Shown: positions 20,442 through 30,505, counted from the first letter of the stretch. The stretch is 64,000 nucleotides of DNA from Blastochloris sulfoviridis (GCF_008630065.1 NZ_VWPL01000010.1:62001-126000); one strand, 5' to 3'. The notes: generated by a model not told the origin, from the sequence alone. Made by a program: numbers and translations.

Positions 20442-20701
20442 ACACTTTCAAGCGCTTAGCACAAAAGCTGAGACGTTGCCCAGCGCCTTGGCGCACCCAG
20501 GGCGACATCTGGGGCAAAAATCCGCAGAACTCGAAATGAGAGCCGCCCGGAGGCGGCTTCATCATGGCGATGCCGGGCCGGATCAGCGGCGGCGGGCGTA
20601 GAAGCCCCGCGGCTCGGGCAGCGTGGCCCGGTGGGCCGGGAACGAGGCTGGAGAATTGGTAACCGTCCTGTCTTAAGCTCTCGCGCCCAGCATCAAGCAT
20701 T

Positions 20702-21718
20702 CTATTCAAGGTCGAGCCCGAACTGATGGCCGATGGGAACGGCCTCAGGAAAGGCACGGTAAAAACCGCGCTCGAACTGCCGGATGTTGGTGGACGCGCT
20801 GCCAATACCGATGACCTGCCAAAGATGAGCACGCAGTGCGGGAAGCCCGATCTCGTCTGAGAGGAATTGAAATAGTTTGAACCGCCTACCCCCATTTGCA
20901 TAGACGACAGGGTTCTTCTCATCAAGAATTTCAAGAATTGCACCCCTGCTGTTTGCAAGTGGTGCGTAAATATATTTGCGAGTAAATCTTGAAAAGAATC
21001 TTGGGTGGCGCGTCGATTCTGGATTGAATCGCCTAATTCCGTAAAGTCTATATAGCATATCCGGAAACTTATCAGGAAACTCCTTCTCCCACTGAGCAAA
21101 TTCTTCGCGTATAAACTGCTGAAAAAGCCTTCTGTATTCGTCTTTTGCACGGTCTGTAAACCCAACAGCTTCATCAATAAGCGCTGTTATGCCAACCTTT
21201 GCCGCAGATCGTATGATAATCTCAGACTGTATTGCCAGAAAATGCTGCGATTGCGTCAGAAGCCCGTATTTTGCAGCCTCGGTTATTGCAATGCAGACAT
21301 CAATAAGCACGGTCCCTTCATATCCGTCTACAATTACGGACGTACCCGAATCGGGGGGTAAGCGCTTGAAATTCTGCGGATTCTCAATCTTAACCCACAG
21401 ATCGTCATCAATCGCCGTCCGAAGCCCCTTGCGGGTCATCGAGCGGAGAAAGGCGTTGCCTCCTTCGGACTTGAGATTGAGAGCGCGAGCCATCGCGGCC
21501 TTCGAAATCATTCGCCGCCCGTCTCGAAGACGGTACGCCTCCACAGCCACATCACCTAAATGCAACAAACCTTGATGCGTTGCAGTCGGAAGCGATTCCG
21601 GGTCACCAATCTTCTGCCAGCGTGCCTCTGCTGCGCGCTTGGCGATCTCCCGCCGCTCTTCAGGAGATAGCTTTCTGGCGCGCGCATCGCCGCCTTTCTT
21701 CTGGGGGGTGTCCGACAT
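20702..21718 (-). CDS. P63C-domain protein of mobile-element type
   Basis: The product (about 338 residues) starts with a charged segment SPEERREIAKRAAEARWQK. It ends with a region matching the P63C domain, a poorly understood domain of phage and plasmid proteins. Landmarks are FPDMLYRLYGIRRFNPES, RKYIYAPLANSRGAILEIL and RFKLFQFLSDEIGLPALRAHLWQ. The gene is much more AT-rich than its neighbours, and it lies about 260 bases downstream of tRNA-Asn, a classic integration target, so acquisition by transfer is likely. No integrase is present. The start at 21718 (MSDTPQKKG) is preferred over an ATG at 21781, which lies inside the repeat operator. Function is unknown. Confidence 0.75.
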   Translation of the reverse strand: MSDTPQKKGGDARARKLSPEERREIAKRAAEARWQKIGDPESLPTATHQGLLHLGDVAVEAYRLRDGRRMISKAAMARALNLKSEGGNAFLRSMTRKGLRTAIDDDLWVKIENPQNFKRLPPDSGTSVIVDGYEGTVLIDVCIAITEAAKYGLLTQSQHFLAIQSEIIIRSAAKVGITALIDEAVGFTDRAKDEYRRLFQQFIREEFAQWEKEFPDKFPDMLYRLYGIRRFNPESTRHPRFFSRFTRKYIYAPLANSRGAILEILDEKNPVVYANGGRRFKLFQFLSDEIGLPALRAHLWQVIGIGSASTNIRQFERGFYRAFPEAVPIGHQFGLDLE

Positions 21719-21729
21719 TCCGCAGGCTC

Positions 21730-21782
21730 CATGCTTGCTTGACGGTTGTATATCGCATGCTTGCTTTAGGGCGGCAAGCATG
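21730..21782. promoter_or_regulatory. Repeated AAGCAAGCATG boxes upstream of the P63C gene
   Basis: CATGCTTGCTT occurs at 21730-21740 and 21756-21766 (26 bases apart), and an inverted GCAAGCATG lies at 21774-21782. The arrangement immediately before the start codon suggests an operator for autoregulation or another DNA-binding site. Confidence 0.55.
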
Positions 21783-22308
21783 CATCGCTACAACAATCAG
21801 CCCCGGCGCATGCTAAGCGGCGGCGCGGGCTCAGAGCCGCACCTCACGTCCTGCATTAAAGAGAACATCCCGGTCGATGTCGCGCCGCACTGGTCGAGAC
21901 CCCCCGGCGCAAATGGGCATCCGCGCCCAAGGGGCACGGTGCAGTCATTTCCGGTCAAATGCCGTCGCTCTCGAAAACCCCTGATCTGGCGCCGCGGTCC
22001 CGGCACGCCGGCGTCGGGGATCGCGACGTGACCCACTGACCGCCCGGCATCCCGCAGGGATCGGCCGGAAACCGTATGGAATCGATCGACGCCCCGGACG
22101 CGCGACATCGGCTGTCCTCACATTGCATTAACCAAGACACGATGGCGTTGACGAAGCAGAAACCATCAAAACACATCCGATCTTGAAACAGACTTTGCTA
22201 AAAAACTTGAATAATCCAATTAACCACGTGGTTGCGCCTCAACGCTACCCTGCTCGTGCGGCTTGAGAACGACCGGTTTGGCCCCTCTGCCGGTCTTGAC
22301 TGAGCCAG

Positions 22309-22433
22309 ATGGACGCTCCGGAGCATCCGCCGATCTGATTGAACGGGGCGGACGCTCTAGGTGATTGAGTTAGCGCATTCTCCTTCGCGAAGCGGGCTCC
22401 CGCTTCCGTAGAGGAATGCTCCGGGTTCGGCGA
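22309..22433 (-). repeat. Dispersed repeat, family A (divergent inverted copy)
   Basis: It shares CCGCCGATCTGATTG, GACGCTCTAGG and GCGCATTCTCCTTCGCG-type boxes with the copy at 19868. It occupies the space just before the L,D-transpeptidase gene. The rest of 21783-22308 shows no gene, only a family D palindrome at 22045-22076. Confidence 0.65.
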
Positions 22434-22452
22434 AAGCGTATCGAGTACGTCG

Positions 22453-23304
22453 ATGAAAAAATCAGCTTGGATTTGTTGCCTGCTGGCCGTGGCCGGCAGC
22501 ACATTCGGTTCCGCCCAGCCTGGATGGGCTGGCCCCCTCATGATCTACGCGCCCGAATTGCGGGCCGAGCGGGCGCAGCCCGCCGTCGCGCGCGGCACCG
22601 GCCCCGTCCTCGCCACCGCCCCGGTCTACCAGCCGGAGTTCGCGCCGGACGTCATTGAGGTGGCGGCGCGCCAGCAGGAGCGCGCGCCCGGCTACGGCGG
22701 CGGCTTCATCGAGTTCCTGTTCACCGGCCGCGGCGACCCCGGCACGATGCAGCGCCCGGCCGCCAACCGCTCCTGGGGCGCGCAATCCTCGCGCAACGAC
22801 GTCAGCGACCCGCGCTGGAATCGCTCGGGCGGCTATGACAGCCGTGCGTCCTCCGGATTCGATCCGCGCTTCGAGCGCCAGTTCGTCGACTATTCCGGCC
22901 CCTACGGCCCTGGCACGGTGGTGATCGATACGGAAAACCGCTTCCTGTTTCTGGTCCAGCCGGGCGGCAAGGCGATTCGCTATGGCGTCGGCGTCGGGCG
23001 GCCCGGCTTCCTGTGGCATGGCGTGAAGGAGATCACCGCCAAGCGCGAATGGCCCGATTGGCGGCCGCCGGCGGAGATGCTCAAGCGCCGGCCCGACCTG
23101 CCGGTGTTCATGGCGGGCGGACCGGACAATCCGCTTGGCGCCCGCGCCATGTATCTCGGCTCGTCGATGTACCGTATCCACGGTTCGAACGAACCGGAGA
23201 CCATCGGGCACGCCGTCTCCTCGGGCTGCATCCGCATGCGCAACGAGGACGTCATCGACCTCTACGGGCGGGTGAAGGTCGGCACCAAGGTGGTGGCGCT
23301 GTAG
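22453..23304 (+). CDS. Secreted L,D-transpeptidase (YkuD domain)
   Basis: A periplasmic enzyme forming 3-3 peptidoglycan cross-links or attaching proteins to the wall. The 283-residue precursor has a signal peptide (MKKSAWICCLLAVAGSTFGS) and a low-complexity region. The YkuD domain starts at GPGTVVIDTENRFLFLV and ends with the catalytic signature IHGSNEPETIGHAVSSGCIR, which contains the active-site His and Cys. About 100 residues of linker separate signal and domain. A terminator follows. The assignment to family is firm; the cellular role is inferred. Confidence 0.92.
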   Translation: MKKSAWICCLLAVAGSTFGSAQPGWAGPLMIYAPELRAERAQPAVARGTGPVLATAPVYQPEFAPDVIEVAARQQERAPGYGGGFIEFLFTGRGDPGTMQRPAANRSWGAQSSRNDVSDPRWNRSGGYDSRASSGFDPRFERQFVDYSGPYGPGTVVIDTENRFLFLVQPGGKAIRYGVGVGRPGFLWHGVKEITAKREWPDWRPPAEMLKRRPDLPVFMAGGPDNPLGARAMYLGSSMYRIHGSNEPETIGHAVSSGCIRMRNEDVIDLYGRVKVGTKVVAL

Positions 23305-23337
23305 GCCTGCCGCGTATGTAGACGTCACGCGAAACGG

Positions 23338-23362
23338 AATCCGGCCCAATGGGCCGGATTTT
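23338..23362. terminator. Bidirectional terminator between the L,D-transpeptidase and pobA-like genes
   Basis: A 10-base stem (AATCCGGCCC / GGGCCGGATT), a 3-base loop and a following TTTT on the plus strand, with A/T residues on the other side, placed between two convergent genes. Confidence 0.8.
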
Positions 23363-23414
23363 CGGTTTCGGCGAGAGAGTTTCCGGCATCCCAAGGGATC
23401 GACCGGAAACCGTC

Positions 23415-24599
23415 TCACGCGTGTTCCAGCGGCCGGCCGACATAGGCCTCGGCCAGGGCCGCCGCCGCGGCGGGCGAGCTGACGAGGCGATCGAGCTCGG
23501 CGAGTTGGCGGCGCTGGTCGAACGGCGTGTCGAACGGCCCCCGGTGCAGAAGCCGGGTCATCCACCAGGAGAAGTGCTCCGCCGCCCACACCCGGCGCAG
23601 GCAGATCTCCGAATAACGGTCGATCAGGGTCGTCTCGCCGGTCTTGAAGAAGGCGGCGAGCCCACGCGCCAGCACCGCGGCGTCGGCGATCGCCAGATTC
23701 ATGCCCTTGGCGCCGGTCGGCGGCACCACATGGGCGGCATCGCCGACCAGAAACAGCCGGCCATAGCGCATCGGCTCCACGACGAAGGAGCGCAGCAAGG
23801 TGATGCCCCGCTGCAGCACCGGCCCCTCGGCAAGCGGAAACCCGCCATCCTCGCCGACCAGCCGCTGGTCGAGCTCGTCCCAGATGCGGGCGTCCGACCA
23901 ATAGGCGAGATCCTCGCCGGGGCTGACCTGGAAATAGAGCCTGGAGACGCGCTGGGAGCGCATGCTGGCCAGCGCGAAGCCGCTCGGATGATGGGCATAG
24001 ACCATCTCGTCGGCGGGCGGCGGCGCATCCGCCATGATGCCGAGCCAGGCAAACGGATACAGGCGCTCGAACACCTGCAGCACGCCGGCCGGGATCGAGG
24101 GCCGCGTAATGCCGTGGAACCCGTCGCAGCCGGCGATGACGTCGCATTCGACGACGTGGCTCTGGCCACCCTGCCGGAACCGGATGCTCGGACGCTTGCT
24201 CTCGATGTCGGAGAGCGCCACGTCGGAGACCTCGAAGCGGATGTCGCCGCCGACGGCGCGCCGGGCGGCGATCAGATCCTTGATCACCTCGTGCTGGCCC
24301 CACACCACCACGCCGCGGCCATCCACCAGCTCGGCAAAATTGATGCGGTGGGCGCTCCCTCCGAAGCGCAGCACGATGCCGTGCTGCACCAGCGCCTCCC
24401 GCTCCATGCGGTCCCCGACGCCCGACTGCGCCAGCAGCCGGGCGGTGCCGTATTCGAGAACGCTCGCACGCACCCGGCCTTCGACCGCAGCCTGGGACGA
24501 GGTTTCGAGGACGATCGACTCGATGCCTTCCCGCTGCAGCAGGTATGCCAGCAGCAGCCCACCTGCCCCGGCGCCGACGATCCCGACTTGCGTCCGCAT
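23415..24599 (-). CDS. pobA: 4-hydroxybenzoate 3-monooxygenase-like flavoprotein
   Basis: An FAD aromatic hydroxylase. The 394-residue length matches PobA, which converts 4-hydroxybenzoate to protocatechuate with NADPH and oxygen. It has the N-terminal GAGAGGLLLAYLL dinucleotide fold, a GCDGFHGITRPSIP motif (DG box) near residue 160, and FLVGDAAHVVPPTGAKGMNLA (GD motif). The start at 24599 is MRTQVGIVGAG. No protocatechuate-pathway genes are adjacent, so substrate assignment rests on overall resemblance. It ends the non-nif half of the window. Confidence 0.85.
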   Translation of the reverse strand: MRTQVGIVGAGAGGLLLAYLLQREGIESIVLETSSQAAVEGRVRASVLEYGTARLLAQSGVGDRMEREALVQHGIVLRFGGSAHRINFAELVDGRGVVVWGQHEVIKDLIAARRAVGGDIRFEVSDVALSDIESKRPSIRFRQGGQSHVVECDVIAGCDGFHGITRPSIPAGVLQVFERLYPFAWLGIMADAPPPADEMVYAHHPSGFALASMRSQRVSRLYFQVSPGEDLAYWSDARIWDELDQRLVGEDGGFPLAEGPVLQRGITLLRSFVVEPMRYGRLFLVGDAAHVVPPTGAKGMNLAIADAAVLARGLAAFFKTGETTLIDRYSEICLRRVWAAEHFSWWMTRLLHRGPFDTPFDQRRQLAELDRLVSSPAAAAALAEAYVGRPLEHA

Positions 24600-24726
24600 G
24601 GTACCGCCCCAGTTCCGACAAGTCGAACTGGGCGCGGAGCTTAGCAGACTAAGCCGCGCTGCAATGGCCAAACACCAGCGAAGCGCAAAATGTCACACCG
24701 CAAAAGCGGTGAGCCGGGCCGTCCCG

Positions 24727-25032
24727 TCAGCCGAACTTGAACAGGACACCGTAACCGCCGCGCGGGTAACCCCACTCGATGTCGCCGGTCGGTTCGGCGA
24801 TCACCCGGCAGGTGCCGCATTCCATGCAGCCGTCCGGCGCCACCTCGACCTGGCCCTTGGCGTTGAGCTCATAGCACCGCGCCGGACAGATCTTGATCAA
24901 GGCAAGAAGTTCCGGCGACGGCTCGACATGGGCGCGGATCTTCACGTGCGGACGACCGGCATCGACAAGATAGCGGTTATAGAACAGCTTGTCCTCGACA
25001 CGCGGTTCATCGACTTTCGGGGGTTCTACCAT
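24727..25032 (-). CDS. fixX: Ferredoxin-like protein FixX
   Basis: FixX accepts or relays electrons in the FixABCX complex, which uses ETF-type bifurcation to reduce ferredoxin for nitrogenase. The 101-residue protein has [16 protein letters not shown] and [11 protein letters not shown], the Cys pattern of the ETF-QO-type ferredoxin domain, and ends in the typical [17 protein letters not shown]. It has its own GGAG site. Unusually, 330 bases containing repeats separate it from fixC, where the two genes normally abut. Confidence 0.95.
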   Translation of the reverse strand: MVEPPKVDEPRVEDKLFYNRYLVDAGRPHVKIRAHVEPSPELLALIKICPARCYELNAKGQVEVAPDGCMECGTCRVIAEPTGDIEWGYPRGGYGVLFKFG

Positions 25033-25054
25033 GGTCAGTTCTCCAAGACCTAAC

Positions 25055-25139
25055 GTCTCAACGAGATGACTTTCCGTCTCAACAAGACGACTGCCCGTCT
25101 CAACGAGACCTCCTGCCTTTCCAAGACATTCAGTCTCTC
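25055..25139. repeat. 21-bp tandem repeat between fixC and fixX
   Basis: Units starting GTCTCAACGAGA or GTCTCAACAAGA begin at 25055, 25076 and 25097, with a decayed fourth unit from 25118. The period is exactly 21 bases. The repeat lies in the leader of fixX. Confidence 0.8.
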
Positions 25140-25205
25140 AAGGACCGTCCGGCGGCGCCGGTCTGCCGGTCCTGGCCGGACCGCAAGACCGCACACCTGT
25201 GTTTC

Positions 25206-25330
25206 CGTCATACGGTTTCCGGCCGATCGGGCCTTCGAGCCGTATTCCGACCGCCGAAACTCCCGCCCTCGAACAAGGGCCTTCGGCGAGGCTGCTTGCG
25301 GGATCCCGACGGGATCACCCGGAAACCGCG
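25206..25330. repeat. Family D inverted repeat in the fixC-fixX spacer
   Basis: The left arm (near 25212) reads CGGTTTCCGGCCGATC and the right arm (25311-25328) GGGATCACCCGGAAACCG. Related palindromes occur at 22045-22076, 23379-23412, 34588-34701, 53640-53675 and 53725-53758. Confidence 0.6.
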
Positions 25331-25363
25331 TCCGGCGTCAGCGCCAAATGTCTCCGCCAAGTG

Positions 25364-26671
25364 TCACCGCCAGGCGCGGGCGAAGCGGAAGGCGTCGCCG
25401 ACCAGTCCGGCAAGCGAGCGGGCGGACTTGAACGACTTGACCGTCGCCTTCTCCTTGTCGATCTTCGGCACGCCGTCGACCCGCACATAGGTTTGCATCG
25501 CCTTGGCGATCAGCTCCGGATAGGTGAGGAAGAAGTTCTTGGACGACGTATGCAGCAGCGCCGGCATGTCCTTGTACTTCTTCAGATCCTTGATGACGAA
25601 GCTGTCATCGAGCATCTTCTTGTAGAGCTTCAGGTTCTCGGCGGTGAACGGATCCTTGCGCGACTTGATCTGGAAGATCGCCTCGCCGGCGATGCGTCCG
25701 GAGGTCATGGCCAGGTTGGAGCCCTCGCGGTGGACGGCATTGTTGAGCTGGGCGGCATCGCCCACCACCACCCAGCCGTCGCCATAGAGCTGCGGAATGG
25801 CGTTGTAGCCGCCTTCCGGGATCAGGTGCGCGGCATACTCCTTCACCTCCGAGCCTTCGAGCAGCGGCACCACCGAGGGATGACGCTTGAAGGCCTCCAG
25901 CAGGCCGTAGGGGGTCTGGCCGCTCTTCTTGAGGTCGGAGACGAGGCAGCCGAGGCCGATCGAGATGCTTTCCTTGTTGGTGTAGATGAAGCCGACGCCG
26001 GTCATCCCCTTGGAGATGGTGCCGGCCGCCTCGATCACCACGCCCTCGTCGCCATTGAGGTTGAAGCGGGCCTCGATGGTCTCGCGCGGCAGGAAGTGCA
26101 TTTCCTTCACCGCCAGCGCCACGTTCTCGGGCGCGGGACGCTCGCGCAGGCCGGCGCGCGAGCCCAGGAGGCCGTTGACGCCCTCGGCCAGCACCACCAC
26201 GTCGGCGTGGACCTCGCCGCCCTTGCGGTCGGTGCGCACGCCCAGCACCTTGCCTTGCGGATCCTGCACCAGCTCGATAACGGTGGTCTCGCACAGCACC
26301 ACGGCGCCGGCCTTCTGCACCTCCTTCGAGAACCACTTGTCGAACTGCGCCCGCACGATGGTGTAGCGGTTCGGCTTCTCCTCGTTGAAGTCGTCGGAGC
26401 GGTACTGCAGCCCGACATGCGAGCTATCGTTCATCATCCAGAAGCGCTGCTCGACGATGTGGCGTTCGAGCGGCGCCTCCTCGCGGAAGTCGGGAACGAT
26501 CTTCTCCAGCATGTCGGCGTACAGGATGGCGCCCTGCACGTTCTTGGAGCCGGGATATTCCCCGCGTTCGAGCTGCAGCACCTTCAGCCCGCGCTTGGCC
26601 ATGGTAAGCGCGGCAGCGTTGCCGGCCATGCCGGCGCCGATGACGATCGCGTCGAATTTCTCTTCGATCAT
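25364..26671 (-). CDS. fixC: Electron-transfer flavoprotein-quinone oxidoreductase FixC
   Basis: FixC is the membrane-facing flavoprotein of FixABCX and resembles ETF:quinone oxidoreductase. The 435-residue product starts [20 protein letters not shown] (FAD-binding GxGxxG) after a GGAGAG site. It also has [18 protein letters not shown] and [20 protein letters not shown]. It lies 11 bases downstream of fixB in the fixABC operon. It would send one electron of the bifurcated pair to quinone. Confidence 0.96.
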   Translation of the reverse strand: MIEEKFDAIVIGAGMAGNAAALTMAKRGLKVLQLERGEYPGSKNVQGAILYADMLEKIVPDFREEAPLERHIVEQRFWMMNDSSHVGLQYRSDDFNEEKPNRYTIVRAQFDKWFSKEVQKAGAVVLCETTVIELVQDPQGKVLGVRTDRKGGEVHADVVVLAEGVNGLLGSRAGLRERPAPENVALAVKEMHFLPRETIEARFNLNGDEGVVIEAAGTISKGMTGVGFIYTNKESISIGLGCLVSDLKKSGQTPYGLLEAFKRHPSVVPLLEGSEVKEYAAHLIPEGGYNAIPQLYGDGWVVVGDAAQLNNAVHREGSNLAMTSGRIAGEAIFQIKSRKDPFTAENLKLYKKMLDDSFVIKDLKKYKDMPALLHTSSKNFFLTYPELIAKAMQTYVRVDGVPKIDKEKATVKSFKSARSLAGLVGDAFRFARAWR

Positions 26672-26682
26672 GGCTCTCTCCT

Positions 26683-27789
26683 TCAGCTCGCCAGCTTGTC
26701 GCTGATGTGCGGCGACAGGCGCTTGCGGAACGCCTCGGTGAGCGGGGGCAGCAGGCGAATGGCGTCGGCGACGATACCGACATGGGCGAAATCGAAGATC
26801 GGCGCGTTCTTGTCGGTGTTGATCGCGACGATCAGGTCGGCGCCCTCGACGCCGACGCGATGCTGGATCGCGCCCGAGATGCCGGCGGCGATGTAGAGCT
26901 TGGGCCGGATGGTCTTGCCGGTCTGGCCGATCTGGCGGTCGGCGGACACCCAGCCCTTCTGCACCAGCGGCCGCGAGCAGCCATATTCGGCGCCGAGCAC
27001 GCCGGCGAGCTGCTTGATGAGTTGATAGTTCTCGGGCGAGCCGAGGCCGAGGCCGCCGGCCACCACCACGTCGGCGAAGGCGAGGTTGGACTTCGCCGAG
27101 TCGCGGTCGGGGATGTAGGACAGCACCTTGGTGACGATGTCGTCCTCGACCATGCCGAGCGGGTGGGTGACGATCTTGCCGATCGGCTTCTCGACGCGAT
27201 CGGGCATCGGCATCACGCGCGGGCGCACCGTCGCCATCTGCGGCCGGAAGTTCAGCGTGTAGATGGTGCACAACAGCGAGCCGCCGAAGGTCGGGCGGGT
27301 CGCGGCGAGCGAGCCGTCGGCGTCGACCTCAAGCTCGGTGCAGTCGGCGGTGAGGCCGGTGAGCAGCGTCGTCGCCACCGAGCCGGCGAGGTCGCGGCCG
27401 AGCGTGGTGGCGCCGAGCAGCAGGATCTCGGGCTTGTAGGTGTTGACGACGTCGGTCAGCGCCTTTGAGTAGGGCTCGTTGCGGTAGTTCTCCAGCACCG
27501 GGTCGGAGACCACATAGACGAGGTCGGCGCCGTAGCAGAACGTCTCGGCCACCGCGTGGTCGGTGGCCTCGCCGGGGGCGCCGAGCACGACGCCGGCAAG
27601 CTCGACGCCGAGCTTGTCGGCAAGGCGCCGTCCGGCACCCATCAGCTCGAAGGACACCGGATGAACGTGTCCGCGTTCCTGCTCGATGAACACCCAGACA
27701 TGCTTATACGCCTTGAAGTGCTCGGGCAGATCTTTTTTGGCGGCGGCGCGGCTGTTCGCCGGGGCCGGGGTGGCGGGGTTTTCTGCCAT
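26683..27789 (-). CDS. fixB: Electron-transfer flavoprotein alpha-type subunit FixB
   Basis: The ETF-alpha homologue of the FixABCX complex. The 368-residue protein has an N-terminal extension of about 28 residues, the ETF domain with [21 protein letters not shown], and the C-terminal FAD-binding region [19 protein letters not shown] with [20 protein letters not shown]. It follows fixA by 22 bases and precedes fixC by 11, consistent with one transcript from the sigma-54 promoter upstream of fixA. Confidence 0.96.
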   Translation of the reverse strand: MAENPATPAPANSRAAAKKDLPEHFKAYKHVWVFIEQERGHVHPVSFELMGAGRRLADKLGVELAGVVLGAPGEATDHAVAETFCYGADLVYVVSDPVLENYRNEPYSKALTDVVNTYKPEILLLGATTLGRDLAGSVATTLLTGLTADCTELEVDADGSLAATRPTFGGSLLCTIYTLNFRPQMATVRPRVMPMPDRVEKPIGKIVTHPLGMVEDDIVTKVLSYIPDRDSAKSNLAFADVVVAGGLGLGSPENYQLIKQLAGVLGAEYGCSRPLVQKGWVSADRQIGQTGKTIRPKLYIAAGISGAIQHRVGVEGADLIVAINTDKNAPIFDFAHVGIVADAIRLLPPLTEAFRKRLSPHISDKLAS

Positions 27790-27811
27790 GTGACGTGCTC
27801 CCGTTCGGCGT

Positions 27812-28657
27812 TCAGTAGCCGCGCGACAGCTCGGCCAGTTCGGCTTCGAGCTTGGGCGCGCGCTTGAAGATGGCGTTGATCAGGGCGTCGGCCGGCGGCT
27901 CGCCGGCGGGGTCGACGAACTGGGCTTTTTCGGCGCGCGGGGTCGGCGCGAACACGCGCTTGACCACGGTCGGCGAGCCGCGCAGGCCGCATTTGGTGAC
28001 GTCGGGAATGCCGGCGTCCTTGGCGCTCCAGGTGACGACCTCGGCGCGAGCGGCGCGCAGCGCGTCCATCATCGAGCCGCGGCGGATCTCGTTGGTGCCC
28101 TCCAGCATGGTGATCAGGCAGGGCAGCGGCGACTTCAGCACCTGCACGCCGCCTTCGGCGCGGCGGTGCACCTCGATCGAGCGGCCGGCGAGATCGAGAT
28201 CGGCGACCTTGGCGACATAAGTGAGCTGCGTCAGGCCAAGCCGCTTGGCGATGCCGGGGCCGACCTGGGCGGTGTCGCCGTCGATGGTCTGCTTGCCGGT
28301 GAACACGATGTCCGCCGCGCCGAACACCTCGCCGATCTTGGTGATCGCCGACGACAGCGCGAACGAGGTGGCGAGCGTATCGGAGCCGGCGAAGAAGCGG
28401 TCGGTCAGCAGCACCGCGCGGTCGGCGCCGAACGTCAGCGCCTTGCGCAGCGAGTCCGAGGCCATCGGCGGACCCATGGTCAGGATGGTGACCTCGCCGC
28501 CGAACTTGTCGCGCAGCCGAAGGGCCTCCTCGATCGCGAACAGGTCGTACGGATTGATGATGGTCGGCACGCCCTGCCGCATGATGGTGTTGGTGACCGG
28601 GTGGACGCGGATCTGCGCCGAATCCGGAACCTGCTTGATGCAGACAACGATGTGCAT
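27812..28657 (-). CDS. fixA: Electron-transfer flavoprotein beta-type subunit FixA
   Basis: The ETF-beta homologue, where NADH is thought to be oxidised and electrons bifurcated. The 281-residue chain begins [20 protein letters not shown] and contains [16 protein letters not shown], the typical ETF-beta N-terminal pattern, and [20 protein letters not shown]. The start at 28657 is preceded by AGGAGAG; the longer frame upstream crosses the promoter and is rejected. It is first gene of fixABC and follows a sigma-54 promoter and a NifA site. Confidence 0.96.
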   Translation of the reverse strand: MHIVVCIKQVPDSAQIRVHPVTNTIMRQGVPTIINPYDLFAIEEALRLRDKFGGEVTILTMGPPMASDSLRKALTFGADRAVLLTDRFFAGSDTLATSFALSSAITKIGEVFGAADIVFTGKQTIDGDTAQVGPGIAKRLGLTQLTYVAKVADLDLAGRSIEVHRRAEGGVQVLKSPLPCLITMLEGTNEIRRGSMMDALRAARAEVVTWSAKDAGIPDVTKCGLRGSPTVVKRVFAPTPRAEKAQFVDPAGEPPADALINAIFKRAPKLEAELAELSRGY

Positions 28658-28692
28658 CGTGTCGCTCTCCTGGTGAGTGCTCGATTTCAAAC

Positions 28693-28709
28693 TAGCAATT
28701 CGCGTACCA
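28693..28709 (-). promoter_or_regulatory. Sigma-54 promoter of fixABC
   Basis: The minus strand reads TGGTAC-GCGAA-TTGCTA, with the essential GG and GC separated by ten bases as in -24/-12 promoters. It lies 36 bases before the fixA start codon, and a NifA site lies about 100 bases further upstream. Confidence 0.8.
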
Positions 28710-28807
28710 ACTCGGCCGTGTTTATCGGATTCGCGCGCCGCAGGAAGCGCTTGCACGCCATGCGGCGAATTGACCGCACCGCGCCCGACACGTCGAACGC
28801 GACACCG

Positions 28808-28823
28808 TGTCGGGAAGCCGACA
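28808..28823. promoter_or_regulatory. NifA upstream activator site (fixA)
   Basis: TGT-CGGGAAGCCG-ACA fits TGT-N10-ACA exactly, and the inner bases extend the palindrome to TGTCGG/CCGACA. It is correctly placed upstream of the fixA sigma-54 promoter. Confidence 0.85.
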
Positions 28824-28982
28824 CAAGGCGACAGAGCGCGAAAATGATGGAGACTGAAGCAACCGAGCAGATCGCGAGCATGCAGGACATCGGTCCGTGG
28901 AGGCCTCAAACGGCAATGCCGCCGCAGCCGAGTTCCTCCGGCGGCGGCGACACGACAGACAGACGGCGGATGTCGATGGTGA

Positions 28983-29333
28983 TTATTTCAGCAGCGAATC
29001 GAACGGCACGAAGGCCGGCGGCTTCGCAGGCTCCACCGCGGTCTTGAGCACCTTGAACACCCGCGCCTCCAGCGGCGAGGAGGTGACGAACTCCTCATAG
29101 GCACGCTGCAGCATCGAGCGGCACCGCGCGGCGGCAACGCGATCGGGCAGGCCTTCGACATCCTCGCCCGAGAGGTATTCGCCCATGCGCTTGAGGATAT
29201 GCAGGCGGGCGACATTGAGCACCTTGGGGTCGTACTCGACGCCTAGCACGGTGAAGAAATCTTCGGCCGCCGCCGCCGTCCTGAGCTTCGTCATCACGTC
29301 GGGCGGAAAATCGGGCGTGTGGGTGCAGCTCAT
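28983..29333 (-). CDS. nifW: Nitrogenase-stabilizing/protective protein NifW
   Basis: NifW associates with the MoFe protein and protects or matures it. The 116-residue protein has the family's FFTVLGVEYDPKVLNVARLHILKRMGEY block and a C-terminal KVLKTAVEPAKPPAFVPFDSLL. The start at 29333 has a GGAG site. It lies 14 bases after nifV, at the end of the hesB-nfu-nifS-nifV-nifW run. Confidence 0.93.
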   Translation of the reverse strand: MSCTHTPDFPPDVMTKLRTAAAAEDFFTVLGVEYDPKVLNVARLHILKRMGEYLSGEDVEGLPDRVAAARCRSMLQRAYEEFVTSSPLEARVFKVLKTAVEPAKPPAFVPFDSLLK

Positions 29334-29347
29334 GATGGTCTCCAATT

Positions 29348-30505
29348 CTATGCGCAGGCCGCGACGTCGCTGCCGCAAATGTCGCGCCAGATGCCCGAGA
29401 GTTCCTCGGCATTGACGGTGTGCTTTGTGGCGGCGGCGCGGCGGCGCACCTGCGCCAGGATGGCGCGGGTCTGGCTCGGGCTCGCATCGAGCCCGAGTTC
29501 GCCCAGCGCGGCGCTGATGCCGGCGGTGCCCGAGTGCTTGCCGACGACGATCACATGGTCGCGGCCGAGCAGCGCCGGGTCAAGCGCCTGGTAGGTCCGG
29601 CGATCCTTCATCAGGCCGTCGACATGGATGCCGGATTCGTGGGTGAAGATGTGCTCGCCGACGATCGCCTTGCCCTTCGGTATGATGCGGCCGGCGGCCT
29701 TGGCCACCACCATCGCCAGCGTGCCCAGCTTGTCGAAGACGATGCCGGTTTCGCAGGCATAATGCTGCGACAGGCCCATCGCCACCTCCTCCAGCGCCGC
29801 ATTGCCGGCCCGCTCGCCGAGCCCGAGCACGGTGACGGAGGCGTGGGTGGCGCCGCCGCGGACCGCCGCCAGCGAATTGGCGGTGGCGAGGCCGAGATCG
29901 TCATGGGCGTGGATCTCAAGCTCCAGGTCGGTCGCGGCGGCCAGCCGCGAGAACAGCTCGAAGGTCGCGAACGGCTCCAGCACGCCCAGCGTGTCGGCGA
30001 TGCGCAGGCGCCGCGCGCCGGCCGCCTTGGCCGCGGCGGCGAGTTCGAGCAGGAAGGCCGGGTCGGCGCGCGAGGCATCCTCGCAGCCGACCGCGACGTC
30101 CAGGCCGCGCCGGCGGGCATAGGGCACGACGCGGGCGATGGTGGCCAGCGCATGGGCGCGGCCGGCCTTCAGCTTGGCGGCAAGCTGGATGTCGGAGGCG
30201 GGAATGGACACGTTCACCATGGGGACGCCGGTGGCCAGCGCGGTGTCCACGTCGCCCTCCGTCATCCGGCACCAGGCGATCGGCATCAGCGGCAGGTTCT
30301 CGGCCACCACCGCGCGGATAGCGGCGATCTCGTCCGGCCCCATCACCGGGGCGCCGACCTCGATCTCGCACACCCCGGCCCGCGCCAAGGCACGGGCGAT
30401 GGCCAGCTTCTCGGCGGCGGTGAAGGCCACGCCCGGCGCCTGCTCGCCGTCACGCAGCGTGGTGTCGGCCAAAACCACTCGGCGATGGGTCAGCGCGTCA
30501 GGCAT
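29348..30505 (-). CDS. nifV: Homocitrate synthase NifV
   Basis: NifV condenses acetyl-CoA and 2-oxoglutarate into homocitrate, the organic ligand of FeMo-co. The 385-residue protein has the DmpA/LeuA-type signature [17 protein letters not shown] near the N-terminus, [18 protein letters not shown] with metal-binding His residues, and [13 protein letters not shown] near the C-terminus. It starts at 30505 after CGGAGAGA, overlapping the end of nifS by 8 bases. Confidence 0.95.
   Translation of the reverse strand: MPDALTHRRVVLADTTLRDGEQAPGVAFTAAEKLAIARALARAGVCEIEVGAPVMGPDEIAAIRAVVAENLPLMPIAWCRMTEGDVDTALATGVPMVNVSIPASDIQLAAKLKAGRAHALATIARVVPYARRRGLDVAVGCEDASRADPAFLLELAAAAKAAGARRLRIADTLGVLEPFATFELFSRLAAATDLELEIHAHDDLGLATANSLAAVRGGATHASVTVLGLGERAGNAALEEVAMGLSQHYACETGIVFDKLGTLAMVVAKAAGRIIPKGKAIVGEHIFTHESGIHVDGLMKDRRTYQALDPALLGRDHVIVVGKHSGTAGISAALGELGLDASPSQTRAILAQVRRRAAATKHTVNAEELSGIWRDICGSDVAACA

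Noticed and set aside
24696-24711. A small CACCGC/GCGGTG hairpin after fixX as a terminator
   Set aside because: The stem is only 6 bp and the following sequence has no clean T run, so termination is not supported.
25066-25431. A plus-strand open frame with a heptad-like repeated peptide in the fixC-fixX spacer
   Set aside because: The repetition comes from the 21-base DNA repeat; there is no ribosome-binding site and the frame runs into fixC antisense sequence.
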